Assembly (NCBI RefSeq): GCF_000739375.1
Contig: NZ_CP006704.1
Span: forward strand, 5,146,001 to 5,210,000
From: Comamonas testosteroni TK102
Lineage (GTDB): Bacteria; Pseudomonadota; Gammaproteobacteria; Burkholderiales; Burkholderiaceae_C
Direction of reading: 5' to 3'
Length of the DNA: 64,000 nt
The translations under genes were made by a program, and so were the position numbers. Positions 16,198-26,824 of this stretch are shown here, one piece after another. Below the pieces are notes generated by a model. That model did not search any database and was not told where the DNA came from. It saw only the letters and a program-made list of their open reading frames with translations. Each line of letters opens with the position of its first letter. Positions within the stretch are counted from its first letter, which is position 1.

Positions 16198-17454
16198 GTG
16201 ACCACACAAACCACAGGCGCCGTGGCAGGCATAGCCGCGCCCGCCGCTCCAACAGAAGTCAACGGATACAGCTGGAAAGCACTCATGGGCTCGGCCGTCG
16301 GCTACGCCATGGACGGCTTTGACCTGCTGATTCTGGGCTTCATGCTCTCGGCCATCTCCAAGGACCTGAACCTCACGCCCGGCCAGGCTGGCTCTCTCGT
16401 GACCTGGACCTTGATCGGCGCCGTCTTCGGCGGCATCGTCTTCGGCATGCTCAGCGACAAGTACGGTCGCATCCGTGTGCTGACCTGGACGATTGTGCTG
16501 TTTGCCGTCTTTACCGGCCTGTGTGCTTTCGCACAAGGCTATTGGGACCTGCTGATCTACCGCACCATTGCCGGCATCGGCCTGGGGGGAGAGTTCGGCA
16601 TCGGCATGGCCCTGGCCGCCGAAGCCTGGCCCGCACGCCATCGCGCACGCGTCTCGTCCTATGTGGCACTGGGCTGGCAGCTGGGCGTGCTGGGCGCAGC
16701 CATACTGACCCCGCTGCTGCTTCCTTCCATCGGCTGGCGCGGCATGTTTCTGGTCGGCGTGATTCCCGCTGTCGTGGCCTGGGTCATCCGCAACAAGCTG
16801 CATGAGCCCGAAGTGTTCGTGGCGCGCAGCAAGAAGGAGCAGCCCTCGGCCATGCAATGCCTGAAGCTGCTGATGAAGGACAAGGCCACGCGCAAGATCA
16901 GCCTGGGCGTGATCGTGCTGACCTCGGTGCAGAACTTCGGCTACTACGGCATCATGATCTGGATGCCCAGCTTTCTGTCCAAGCAGATGGGCTTCAGCCT
17001 GACCAAGTCGTCGGTGTGGACGGCCGTCACCATCATCGGCATGTCGCTGGGTATCTGGGTCTTCGGCCAGCTGGCCGACCGCATCGGCCGCAAGCCCACT
17101 TTCCTGATCTTCCAGGTCGGTTCCGTGATCTCGGTGCTGGCCTATTCCCAGCTCACCGATGCCACGGCCATGCTGTGGGTGGGAGCCATCATGGGCCTGT
17201 GTGTCAACGGCATGATGGGCGGCTATGGTGCCGTCATCAGCGAAGCCTATCCCACCGAAGCCCGCGCCACGGCACAGAACGTGCTGTTCAACATCGGCCG
17301 CGCCGTCGGCGGCCTGGGCCCGGTCGTCATCGGTGCGCTGGCCATGGCCTACTCCTTCCAGGTGGCGATTGCGCTGCTGGCCGCCATCTATGTGCTGGAC
17401 ATGCTGGCCACGGTGTTTCTGATTCCTGAGCTCAAGGGCAAGGAACTTCAGTAA
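16198..17454 (+). CDS. MFS transporter, aromatic acid:H+ symporter (AAHS) type
   Basis: Inner-membrane importer of 418 aa with twelve predicted membrane helices. AAHS features are the acidic DGFDLLILGF in helix 1, SDKYGRIRVL in loop 2-3 and ADRIGRKP in loop 8-9. IGLGGEFGIGMALAAEAWPA in helices 4-5 is the usual organic-acid signature. The GTG at 16198 with AAGGA upstream gives a start just before the hydrophilic N terminus; a longer frame to 16081 adds sequence unlike the family. Its own terminator follows. The neighbouring LysR-mdlC locus suggests an aromatic acid such as a mandelate or benzoate type, but it is a separate unit and the substrate is unproven. Confidence 0.88.
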   Translation: MTTQTTGAVAGIAAPAAPTEVNGYSWKALMGSAVGYAMDGFDLLILGFMLSAISKDLNLTPGQAGSLVTWTLIGAVFGGIVFGMLSDKYGRIRVLTWTIVLFAVFTGLCAFAQGYWDLLIYRTIAGIGLGGEFGIGMALAAEAWPARHRARVSSYVALGWQLGVLGAAILTPLLLPSIGWRGMFLVGVIPAVVAWVIRNKLHEPEVFVARSKKEQPSAMQCLKLLMKDKATRKISLGVIVLTSVQNFGYYGIMIWMPSFLSKQMGFSLTKSSVWTAVTIIGMSLGIWVFGQLADRIGRKPTFLIFQVGSVISVLAYSQLTDATAMLWVGAIMGLCVNGMMGGYGAVISEAYPTEARATAQNVLFNIGRAVGGLGPVVIGALAMAYSFQVAIALLAAIYVLDMLATVFLIPELKGKELQ

Positions 17455-17477
17455 GAATCGCTGCCATCGCAATCCTG

Positions 17478-17513
17478 CAAAGCGCCAGAGCCTGAAAAGC
17501 CTGGCGCTTTTTT
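17478..17513 (+). terminator. terminator of the MFS transporter gene
   Basis: AAAGCGCCAG, loop, CTGGCGCTTT followed by further Ts, about 25 bases after the stop codon. Confidence 0.9.
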
Positions 17514-17605
17514 CATGACTGACGGGACGTCCCCAGGCCACAAGCGGCTCCCTCGGAATGTCCAGCGCGAGAATAAGCGCGGGGGCTTCTGATGAGCCGG
17601 GCACT

Positions 17606-18511
17606 CTATCTGCGCTGCCGGAACACTTCGCTGACCAGCTCCCGCAGCCATTGGTTTGCGGGCTCCCGGGCAAAGCGCCAGCTCCAGTGCAGCGACACAT
17701 CGAAGGCACTCTCGGGCAGATCGGCCTGCAGCACCACATAGCCGCCCTGTGCCTCAAAGGTTTCGGCAATCTCGGCAGGCATGATGACGGCCAGATCCGT
17801 CTGCTGCACGATGGAGGGCACGGCCATGAAGTGGGCCGCCGACAGGCGCACCTGATCCTGCAGCTCGAGCTTGCGCAGAATGCGCAGTGTCTCGGAGTGA
17901 GAGCGCACGGCCACATAGTCGAGACCGCGCAAATGCTCGGCATCCAGCTTCTGGGACTTCAGGCCCCTGAGCACCGGATGTCCCCGGCGCAGCAATAGCG
18001 CGTAGTGGTCGGACAGCAGCACCTTCTGCTGCGTGCCCGTCACACCGGGCAGAAAGCCTATCGCGATATCCAGCGAGCCGCGATCCAGCGCATCGGCAAT
18101 CTCGCCCATGGGCATGGGCAGGGTTTCCAGCTGCACATGGGGTGCCCGCCCGCGCAGGGCCTGCATCAGCGGCGGCAGGAAGCGCGCTTCGCCGATATCG
18201 CTGAGGTGAATGCGAAAGCACTGATTCGCCTGCAAGGGGTCGAAGGTGTGCGCCTCCGCCAGAGCCACTTCCAAGGTTGCCAGCGCCGTCCTCACCGCCT
18301 GCGCCAGCCGCTCGGCACGCGGCGTGGGGCGCACGCCGCCATGCATGCGCTCGAACAGCGGGTCGCCCAGCAACTGGCGCAGCCGCGTCACCGCCTGGCT
18401 GGCGGCGGGCTGGGACAGGCCCAGCTCCTGCGAAGCACGGCTGACGCTGCCATGGCGAAACACCGCATCGAAAACACGCAGCAGATTGAGGTCCAGGCCC
18501 GATATATCCAT
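17606..18511 (-). CDS. LysR-family regulator divergent from mdlC-like gene
   Basis: A 301-aa transcription factor. The winged helix-turn-helix spans residues 5-65 (LNLLRVFDAVFRHGSVSRAS, then LSQPAASQAVTRLRQLLGDPLF). The effector domain from about 92 to 301 includes IHLSDIGEARFLP and SLDIAIGFLPG, wording common among regulators of aromatic catabolism. It is transcribed away from the decarboxylase gene with a gap of about 110 bp between the starts, the classic LysR arrangement for controlling the divergent gene in response to its substrate. No single clear T-N11-A box can be chosen by eye. Confidence 0.92.
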   Translation of the reverse strand: MDISGLDLNLLRVFDAVFRHGSVSRASQELGLSQPAASQAVTRLRQLLGDPLFERMHGGVRPTPRAERLAQAVRTALATLEVALAEAHTFDPLQANQCFRIHLSDIGEARFLPPLMQALRGRAPHVQLETLPMPMGEIADALDRGSLDIAIGFLPGVTGTQQKVLLSDHYALLLRRGHPVLRGLKSQKLDAEHLRGLDYVAVRSHSETLRILRKLELQDQVRLSAAHFMAVPSIVQQTDLAVIMPAEIAETFEAQGGYVVLQADLPESAFDVSLHWSWRFAREPANQWLRELVSEVFRQRR

Positions 18512-18623
18512 AAAACGAATATCTCTTAGATGCTTTATTCAATTGCTGGAAATTATGCCGCCATGCAAGATAGGCCTGAAGCGCTCCACCCCACGAAGAG
18601 CGGCCAGATCAAGGAAACCTACT

Positions 18624-20237
18624 GTGCAAGTCACGCCTCAAGTCGCCACCCCGTCCGATAGCTACACCGTTCGCCACGCCGTCATCGCCATGCTGCGCGA
18701 GCTGGGCATGACCCGCATCTTTGGCAACCCCGGCTCGACAGAGCTGCCGCTGTTTCGCGACTACCCCGAGGATTTCTCCTATGAGCTGGGCCTGCAGGAG
18801 GCCGTGGTCGTGGGCATGGCCGATGGCTATGCCCAGGCCACGCGCAATGCCAGCTTTGTGAATCTGCACTCCGCCGCCGGTGTCGGCCACGCCATGGCCA
18901 ATATCTTCACGGCCTTCAAGAACCGCACGCCCATGATCATCACGGCCGGCCAGCAGGCGCGCTCGCTGCTGCAGTTCGACCCGTTTCTGCACTCGCGCGA
19001 TGCCGCCGAGCTACCCAAGCCCTATGTGAAATGGAGTTGCGAGCCGGCCCGCGCCGAGGACGTGCCCCAGGCACTGGCCCGTGCCTACTACATCGCCATG
19101 CAGGAGCCGCGCGGCCCGGTGTTCGTCTCGATTCCCGCGGACGACTGGGACAAGCCCTGCGAGCCTGTCACGCTGCGCCATGTGGGCTTCGAGACCCGCC
19201 CCAATCCGCAGACGCTGAGCGCCATCGGCGAGGCGCTGGATGCGTCCCGCTCCCCGGCCTTTGTGGTCGGTGCTGCCGTGGATCGCGGCCAGGCCTGGGA
19301 TGAGGTCGTGGCGCTGGCCGAGCGCCATCAGGCCCGCGTTTTCGTGGCCCCCATGAGCGGGCGCTGCAGCTTCCCCGAGGATCACCCCCTATTCGCCGGC
19401 TTTCTGCCTGCCATGCGCGAGCGCATCGTGGAGCTGCTGGGCAGCCACGACAAGATTTTTGCGCTGGGCGCAGCCGCCTTCACCTATCACGTCGAAGGCG
19501 CGGGCCCCTTCATCCCCGTTGGCTCCGAGCTGTTTCAACTGATTGACGATCCCGCCATTGCTGCCTGGGCCCCCGTGGGCACGGCGGCCGTGGGCAATAT
19601 CCGCCTGGGCGTGCAGGAGTTGCTCGAGCGCCCCCGCATCGCCGAGCGCCCCGCCCCGGCGCGCAAGCCCGCACCGGCCACTCCCGCAGCCCCTGCGGCC
19701 GGCGAACGCATGTCGGTGGCCTATGCCATGCACACTCTGGCCAGCGTGCGTGATCCGCAAAGCATCATCGTGGAGGAAGCCCCCAGTTCGCGCCCCACGA
19801 TTCAGACCCATCTGCCCATCTTCCACAGCGAGACCTTCTTCACCATGTGCAGCGGCGGCCTGGGCCACAGCATGCCCGCCGCGGTCGGCGTGGCCATGGC
19901 CAAGCCCGAAAAAAAGGTGATCGCCGTCATCGGCGACGGCTCGGCGATGTATGCGATTCAGGCCCTGTGGAGTGCCGCCAATCTGCGCCTGCCCATCACC
20001 TTTGTGATCCTCAAGAACCGCCGCTATGCGGCACTGCAGGATTTCTCCAAGGTGTTTGGCTACCGCGACGGCGAAAAGGTCGAAGGCACGGAACTGCCCG
20101 ATATCGACTTTGTGGCCATGGCCAGGGGTCATGGCTGCGACGGTGTGCATGTCGAGAACGCCGCCGAACTGGCTCAGGTGCTCGAGCAGGCCATTGCCCA
20201 TCCACGCCCCATCGTGGTGGAAGTCGAGGTGGCCTGA
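18624..20237 (+). CDS. mdlC: benzoylformate decarboxylase-like thiamine-diphosphate enzyme
   Basis: Predicted to decarboxylate benzoylformate or a related aromatic 2-oxo acid to the aldehyde. The 537-aa product keeps the residues known from Pseudomonas putida BFD: Ser38 in FGNPGSTELP (Ser26 there), Glu59 in LGLQEAVVVG (Glu47), His82 in VNLHSAAG (His70) and His289 in FTYH (His281). The ThDP/Mg motif GDGSAMYAIQALWSAA is near residue 437. The GTG at 18624 is chosen for its AAGGAA ribosome site. An Ala/Pro-rich linker at about 345-370 is longer than in BFD. A Bug receptor follows, so this looks like an uptake and breakdown unit under the divergent LysR. No mandelate dehydrogenase or benzaldehyde dehydrogenase is nearby. 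Confidence 0.85.
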   Translation: MQVTPQVATPSDSYTVRHAVIAMLRELGMTRIFGNPGSTELPLFRDYPEDFSYELGLQEAVVVGMADGYAQATRNASFVNLHSAAGVGHAMANIFTAFKNRTPMIITAGQQARSLLQFDPFLHSRDAAELPKPYVKWSCEPARAEDVPQALARAYYIAMQEPRGPVFVSIPADDWDKPCEPVTLRHVGFETRPNPQTLSAIGEALDASRSPAFVVGAAVDRGQAWDEVVALAERHQARVFVAPMSGRCSFPEDHPLFAGFLPAMRERIVELLGSHDKIFALGAAAFTYHVEGAGPFIPVGSELFQLIDDPAIAAWAPVGTAAVGNIRLGVQELLERPRIAERPAPARKPAPATPAAPAAGERMSVAYAMHTLASVRDPQSIIVEEAPSSRPTIQTHLPIFHSETFFTMCSGGLGHSMPAAVGVAMAKPEKKVIAVIGDGSAMYAIQALWSAANLRLPITFVILKNRRYAALQDFSKVFGYRDGEKVEGTELPDIDFVAMARGHGCDGVHVENAAELAQVLEQAIAHPRPIVVEVEVA

Positions 20238-20294
20238 CCGCTTTCCCGAGCCGCTTTGCGCCTTGCCTTCTCTGAGGGCGAAGACGGCTTTCTC

Positions 20295-20316
20295 GCCATG
20301 CCCCAGCGGGCATGGC
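20295..20316. repeat. intercistronic hairpin between mdlC and the Bug gene
   Basis: GCCATGCCC-CAGC-GGGCATGGC, a perfect nine-base stem with a four-base loop and no T-run. It probably affects mRNA stability or the relative output of the two genes rather than ending transcription. Confidence 0.7.
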
Positions 20317-20355
20317 AACACTCACAAACAGAACCCAAACAGGAGACAAAAAACC

Positions 20356-21357
20356 ATGGCCTCAAAGCCTGTCATCAATCGCCTGCGCCGTCTGGGCCTG
20401 GCTGCTCTTCCAGCCCTGCTCTGCGGCGCCTTTGCCACCACCGCCTCGGCCTCCGACAAATGGCCGGATCGCCCCATCCGCCTGATCGTGAACTTCGCCC
20501 CCGGCGGTGCCGCCGATGTGATGGGACGCGCGATTTCCCCCACCATGAGCCAGGTGCTCGGCCAATCCGTGGTGGTGGACAATAAGCCTGGGGCCAACGG
20601 CAATATCGGCATCGGCGAAACCGTGCGCTCGGCCAAGGATGGCTACACGCTGCTGCTGAGCAGCGGCGGCGGCATCAGCATCAATCCGCTGATCTACAGC
20701 AAGCTGCCCTTCAATCCCGAAAAAGACCTGATCCCCGTGGCCGCCGTGGCACGCGTTCATGTGTTTCTGGAAACCAATCCCGGCCTGCCCGTGAGCAATG
20801 TGCAGGACTTCATCAAGCACCTGCAGGCCAACCCCGGCAAGCTCTCCTATGGCTCGCCCGGCCCCGGCAGCTCGCCCCATCTGGCCGGCGAGATGTTCAA
20901 GCGCGCAGCCAAGGTCGATGCCAGCCATATCCCCTACAAGGGTGCCGGCCCGGCCCTGACCGATGTGCTCAGCGGCCAGTTGCAGTACTGGTTCGATCCG
21001 GGTCCCGGCCTCAAGCAGGTGGAGGCCGGCAAGCTCAAGCTGCTGGCCATCGGCAGCCCACAGCGCTCTCCTCTGTACCCCAAGGTCCCCACGCTGGCCG
21101 AAAGCGGTCTGCCCGGCTTTGATGCCGACACGCTGTTCGGCATCTACGCTCCCACCGGCACTCCGGCACCCGTGGTGGAGGCCGTGCGCGCCGCCGTGCT
21201 CAAGGCCCTGGAGCAGAAGAACGTGATCGAGGTGCTGCAAGGCCTGGGCTCGACGCCCGAGCCTCGCATGAGCCGCCAGGATTTCGTGGACCATCACGCC
21301 AAGGAGCGCGCTCGCTTCGCTCCGCTGATCAAGGAAATCGGCTTGAAGGTGGACTAG
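20356..21357 (+). CDS. Bug/TctC-family substrate-binding protein linked to mdlC
   Basis: A periplasmic receptor of 333 aa with a signal peptide of about 34 residues (hydrophobic core LGLAALPALLCGAFATTASA). Signatures of the family follow: WPDRPIRLIVNFAPGGAADV, SVVVDNKPGANGNIGIGETV, HIPYKGAGPALTDVLSG and VPTLAESGLPGF. AGGAGA sits nine bases before the ATG. It lies about 118 bases after mdlC on the same strand with a hairpin in between and a terminator after it. Context points to an aromatic 2-oxo or hydroxy acid as ligand, but Bug ligands cannot be read from sequence. Confidence 0.92.
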   Translation: MASKPVINRLRRLGLAALPALLCGAFATTASASDKWPDRPIRLIVNFAPGGAADVMGRAISPTMSQVLGQSVVVDNKPGANGNIGIGETVRSAKDGYTLLLSSGGGISINPLIYSKLPFNPEKDLIPVAAVARVHVFLETNPGLPVSNVQDFIKHLQANPGKLSYGSPGPGSSPHLAGEMFKRAAKVDASHIPYKGAGPALTDVLSGQLQYWFDPGPGLKQVEAGKLKLLAIGSPQRSPLYPKVPTLAESGLPGFDADTLFGIYAPTGTPAPVVEAVRAAVLKALEQKNVIEVLQGLGSTPEPRMSRQDFVDHHAKERARFAPLIKEIGLKVD

Positions 21358-21405
21358 AGAATTTCGACTCAATGCGGGAGTCCGGTTGCCCGAACACTCC
21401 CTTTG

Positions 21406-21439
21406 GGCCGCCCGTCCACAAGGACCGGCGGCCTTTTTT
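21406..21439 (+). terminator. terminator after the mdlC-Bug unit
   Basis: GGCCGCC and GGCGGCC pair exactly around a 14-base loop, then six Ts. It starts about 48 bases after the stop codon. Confidence 0.9.
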
Positions 21440-21522
21440 ACCCCTCTTGCACAGACCTGCATGCACAAGAGGCATGCCCATCGGCGGACACCAGAGCCGG
21501 CCCGACGGGACGCAAGTCGTGT

Positions 21523-23299
<1,777 letters not shown>

Positions 23300-23344
23300 C
23301 GCTGACCCACCTAGAGCCGATTTAGCGCAAACTGTTCCGCTCTA

Positions 23345-23391
23345 CCCTTGGCACTGCTCGGCTAAGCTGGGCGCTCCAGGGGTCTTTTTTT
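23345..23391 (+). terminator. terminator-like hairpin between modA and modB
   Basis: CCCTTGG (23345-23351) pairs with CCAGGGG (23376-23382) allowing one G-U, with additional pairing inside the loop, and is followed by TCTTTTTTT. It may be a partial terminator that keeps receptor transcript above membrane-component transcript. Confidence 0.6.
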
Positions 23392-23482
23392 ACGACTGCG
23401 CAAATTCGGGTCGGTCAGGGCGCTGGGTCGATGGAAATGTCCGTTGCGCCCCCTTGTTTGCGCAAGTCCTGTTTTTGATTCC

Positions 23483-24163
23483 ATGCAACTGAATGCCGAA
23501 GACTACGCAGCCATCTGGCTCACGCTCAAGCTTGCGGGCGTGACCACCGTGCTGCTCATGCTGCTGTGCACGCCGCTGGCCTGGTGGCTGGCCCATACCC
23601 GTTCGCGCTGGCGCGGCCCGATTGGTGCAGTCGTGGCGCTGCCGCTGGTGCTGCCGCCCACCGTCATCGGGTTCTATCTGCTGGTCACCATGGGCCCCAA
23701 CGGGCCCATAGGCAAGCTCACGCAGGCCATGGGCCTGGGCAATCTGCCGTTCACCTTTGCCGGCCTGGTGGTGGGCTCGCTGATCTACTCCATGCCATTC
23801 ACCGTGCAACCTCTGCAGCGCGCGTTCGAAGCCCTGGGACCGCGCCCCATGGAGGCGGCGGCCAGCCTGGGCGCCAGTCCGCTGGACCGCTTTCTGACCG
23901 TGGCCCTGCCGCTGGCGCGGCCCGGCTTCATCACCGCTGCCGTGCTGACCTTTGCCCACACCGTGGGCGAGTTCGGCGTGGTGCTGATGCTGGGCGGCAA
24001 TATCCCCGGCGTCACGCGCGTGGTCTCGGTACAGATTTACGACCATGTGGAAGCCATGGAATACGGCCACGCCCATCTGCTGGCAGCCGGCATGGTGGTG
24101 TTCTCCTTCATCGTGCTGCTGGCCCTGAACTGGTTGCAACCCAAAGCGGAGCGCCGCGCATGA
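23483..24163 (+). CDS. modB: molybdate ABC transporter permease
   Basis: Inner-membrane subunit of the ModABC importer, 226 aa with about five to six helices. The conserved EAA loop for contact with ModC reads EAAASLGASPLDRFLTVALPLARPG. PLVLPPTVIGFYLL and HTVGEFGVVLMLGGNIPG are standard ModB segments. The ATG at 23483 (MQLNAEDYAAIWLTLKLAG) gives the normal start just before helix 1, whereas an in-frame ATG 39 bases earlier adds unrelated residues. The stop codon overlaps the modC start in ATGA. Confidence 0.95.
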   Translation: MQLNAEDYAAIWLTLKLAGVTTVLLMLLCTPLAWWLAHTRSRWRGPIGAVVALPLVLPPTVIGFYLLVTMGPNGPIGKLTQAMGLGNLPFTFAGLVVGSLIYSMPFTVQPLQRAFEALGPRPMEAAASLGASPLDRFLTVALPLARPGFITAAVLTFAHTVGEFGVVLMLGGNIPGVTRVVSVQIYDHVEAMEYGHAHLLAAGMVVFSFIVLLALNWLQPKAERRA

Positions 24164-25245
24164 CCGCTGCCCACTTCATCACTGCCCAGCTCAAGCTGAC
24201 CCGGCCGGACTTTGCACTCGATGTGGATCTGCAGCTTCCCGGCCACGGGGTGACGGCATTGTTCGGCCCCTCGGGCTGCGGCAAGACCACCTGCCTGCGC
24301 AGCCTGGCCGGACTGGAGCGCGCGCAAGGCCGCGTCACCGTCAATCAGACCGTATGGCAGGACGATGCCGGCCGGCAATGGCTGCCCACGCACCAGCGCG
24401 CGCTCGGCTATGTGTTCCAGGAGGCCAGCCTGTTCCCGCATCTGTCGGTGCGGCGCAATATCGATTACGGTCTCAGGCGCACGCCGCAGGAACGCCGCAA
24501 GGTCTCCAGGGAAAGAGCCGTCGAACTTCTGGGCATTGCCCATCTGATGGAGCGCATGCCCGCCACGCTCTCGGGCGGCGAGCGCCAGCGCGTGGCGATT
24601 GCAAGAGCGCTGGCCACCAGCCCCGAAGTGCTGCTCATGGACGAACCGCTGGCTGCGCTCGACGCCCAGCGCAAGGCCGAAGTCCTGCCCTATCTGGAGC
24701 AGCTGCAGCGTCATCTGCAGATTCCCGTCATCTACGTCAGCCACTCCATGGACGAGGTCGCACGCCTGGCCCAGCACATGGTGCTGCTCGGTGCGGGCAA
24801 GGTGCTGGCGCAGGGCTCCGTCACCGAGCTGCTGTCCAGCCTCGATCTGCCACTGGCCCATGGCGACGTGGCCTCCAGCGTGGTGCATGCCACGGTGCAC
24901 GACCATGACGCCGCCGATCATCTGAGCACCCTGGTCTTTGACGGAGGCCGGCTGCAACTCGTCATGGCCCGCCCGCGCGAGCCCGGCAGCACGGTGCCGC
25001 TGCGCGTGCAGGCGCGCGATGTCAGCCTCAGTCTGCTCAGGCCCGAAGGCAGCAGCATTCTCAATATCCTGCCGGTGCAGGTGCTGGACCTGCGCGAGGA
25101 CGGGCCGGGCCAGGTCATGGTCTCGCTGCAGGCGGGCGGCACGCGGCTGCTGGCCAGAATCACCCAGCACTCGGCCCGGGCCTTGCAGCTGCAGACCGGC
25201 ATGCCGGTGTTTGCCCAGATCAAGGGCATGGCGCTGCTGGACTGA
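24160..25245 (+). CDS. modC: molybdate ABC transporter ATP-binding protein
   Basis: ATPase subunit of the molybdate importer. The 361-aa product has Walker A GPSGCGKTT (about residues 36-44), the Q-loop in YVFQEASLFPHLSV, the ABC signature LSGGERQRVAIARAL, Walker B VLLMDEPLAALD and the switch His in VSHSMDEV. The C-terminal Mop domain (about 290-355) binds molybdate and gives feedback inhibition of transport. The start codon overlaps the modB stop, so translation is coupled. fdhD lies 57 bases downstream. Confidence 0.96.
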   Translation: MTAAHFITAQLKLTRPDFALDVDLQLPGHGVTALFGPSGCGKTTCLRSLAGLERAQGRVTVNQTVWQDDAGRQWLPTHQRALGYVFQEASLFPHLSVRRNIDYGLRRTPQERRKVSRERAVELLGIAHLMERMPATLSGGERQRVAIARALATSPEVLLMDEPLAALDAQRKAEVLPYLEQLQRHLQIPVIYVSHSMDEVARLAQHMVLLGAGKVLAQGSVTELLSSLDLPLAHGDVASSVVHATVHDHDAADHLSTLVFDGGRLQLVMARPREPGSTVPLRVQARDVSLSLLRPEGSSILNILPVQVLDLREDGPGQVMVSLQAGGTRLLARITQHSARALQLQTGMPVFAQIKGMALLD

Positions 25246-25302
25246 GCGCAGCGCATCCGCCCCTTGCCGGCAAGGGATGCGCCTGCTGACTATCATCAGC
25301 CC

Positions 25303-26166
25303 ATGACCGAGTCCTCCTGCCCCATCCCGGCCCAGCCGATCGCACCGCTGCACACCCGTGCCGTGCGCTTCTTCAACGCCGGGCAGCAGGAGCGGCAGGA
25401 ACGTGTGCTGGCGGCCGAGGTGCCGATCGCACTGGTCTTCAACGGCATCTCGCATGCGGTGATGATGGGCTCGCCCACCGATGTGGAAGACTTTGCCCTC
25501 GGCTTTGCGCTGACCGAAGGCATCATCGACAGCGCTGCAGACTGCTACGGCATCGAAGCCCGCGCCATATCTGCCGCCGCGGCCGGCCTGCCCGAAGGCA
25601 TGGACGGCATGGAAGTGCAGCTCGACATCGCCTCGCGCTGCTTTGCGCGACTCAAGGACAGGCGCCGCAGCATGACGGGCCGCACGGGCTGCGGCGTCTG
25701 CGGAGTGGAGAGCTTTGCGGCGCTGGATCTGTCGTTTGAGGCCCTGCCGCCCCAGGACTGGCTGGAGCAGGTCGACGCCGCCACCGTGCTCAAGGCGATC
25801 GGCGCCCTGGCCCCGCACCAGATCCTGAATGCCGAGGCCGGCGCCATCCATGCCGCAGGCTGGGCTACGCTGGCGGGCGACATCACGGACGTGCTGGAAG
25901 ACGTGGGCCGCCACAATGCGCTGGACAAGCTGGTCGGCCGGCTGTCGCGCACGGGCCGCCTCGGCGAGCCCGGCTTTGTACTGCTGTCAAGCCGCGGCAG
26001 CCATGAGCTGGTGCGCAAATGCGCCAAGGTCGGCATCGCCGCACTGGCCACGATTTCGGCCCCCACGGACATGGGCGTGCGCATGGCGGAACTGACCGGC
26101 CTGCGCTTCTGGGGGCTGTGCCGCCCGCCGCGGGCCGTGCTCTATGCTGCGGGCGGCAAAGCCTGA
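25303..26166 (+). CDS. fdhD: formate dehydrogenase accessory sulfurtransferase FdhD
   Basis: Transfers sulfur from IscS to the molybdenum cofactor of formate dehydrogenases, which need the sulfido ligand for activity. The 287-aa product has the essential CGVCG (Cys130, Cys133), EDFALGFALTEGII and the Moco-binding SSRGSHELVRKCAKVGI plus EDVGRHNALDKLVG. An in-frame ATG 39 bases upstream is possible but adds no conserved residues. Its position after modABC ties molybdate supply to use of the cofactor, although no formate dehydrogenase genes are in the window. Confidence 0.94.
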   Translation: MTESSCPIPAQPIAPLHTRAVRFFNAGQQERQERVLAAEVPIALVFNGISHAVMMGSPTDVEDFALGFALTEGIIDSAADCYGIEARAISAAAAGLPEGMDGMEVQLDIASRCFARLKDRRRSMTGRTGCGVCGVESFAALDLSFEALPPQDWLEQVDAATVLKAIGALAPHQILNAEAGAIHAAGWATLAGDITDVLEDVGRHNALDKLVGRLSRTGRLGEPGFVLLSSRGSHELVRKCAKVGIAALATISAPTDMGVRMAELTGLRFWGLCRPPRAVLYAAGGKA

Positions 26167-26262
26167 GCAAGCCCTGCTGCCAAGCGCCAGCCTCTAGAAT
26201 CACGGCATTGCGGCCATGACTCCAGCTCTGACCGCCCCACGATCAGCCCCTGGATATACACC

Positions 26263-26667
26263 ATGAACCGCTGCACCACCGACCTCATCAGCCGCCGCTG
26301 CGCGGCCTGCGCGCTGCTGGCAGCCGTCGCCGGCGCCGCCCTGCCGGCCCTGGCCCAGGGCCTGCCCTCGGACGAGACGCGCAACTTCCCGCCGACGGCC
26401 CAGTTCGGCGAGCTGACGGTGACCAACTTCCCCGAAGTGGCCATCAACGGCACGGCGATCCGCACCACGCCGGGCTTTCGCCTGTTCAGCCGCGAGCGCA
26501 GCATTGTGTTTGCCAGCAACTATGCAGGCCAGAAGATGCTGGTGGGCTACGTGATCGAGCCACAGACCCAGGGTCTGCACACGGCCTGGATTCTGACCCC
26601 TGCCGAGATCGAGAAATACAAGCCGATTCAGCCGCGCACCCTGCTGCAGCGCGTTTTCGGCAGCTGA
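26263..26667 (+). CDS. exported protein of unknown function
   Basis: A 134-aa product with an N-terminal signal segment. The twin arginine in LISRRCAACALLAAVAGAA could mark Tat export, but the motif is incomplete and Sec is equally possible; cleavage is probably after ALAQ. The mature 100 residues (FPPTAQFGELTVTNFPEVAINGT and further beta-type sequence ending PRTLLQRVFGS) suggest a small periplasmic beta protein. I do not recognise the family. It stands alone between fdhD and miaB. Confidence 0.65.
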   Translation: MNRCTTDLISRRCAACALLAAVAGAALPALAQGLPSDETRNFPPTAQFGELTVTNFPEVAINGTAIRTTPGFRLFSRERSIVFASNYAGQKMLVGYVIEPQTQGLHTAWILTPAEIEKYKPIQPRTLLQRVFGS

Positions 26668-26691
26668 GTTCGGCCCGCGCCGACCGCTATT

Positions 26692-26783
26692 GTTTAAAGA
26701 GCTGCTTGCGCTTTTTCTGCAAGCACCTCAATTCATTTACCCATTGAAACCCAGTGATGGCAGGCGCCAGCCGCTATCACTTT
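26692..26783. repeat. dispersed palindromic repeat, family A, copy 2
   Basis: The left arm is AGAGCTGCTTGCGC and the right arm GGCGCCAGCCGCTATCACTTT, read against its complement AGCGGCTGGCGCC with 10 of 12 core matches. It sits in the gap before miaB. The arms share the AGC(T/G)GCTNGCGC core with the copy at 33.3 kb. Confidence 0.5.
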
Positions 26784-26824
26784 GTGCTTGCAGACACTGC
26801 AGGCCCACCTGACAAGAGCGCCCC

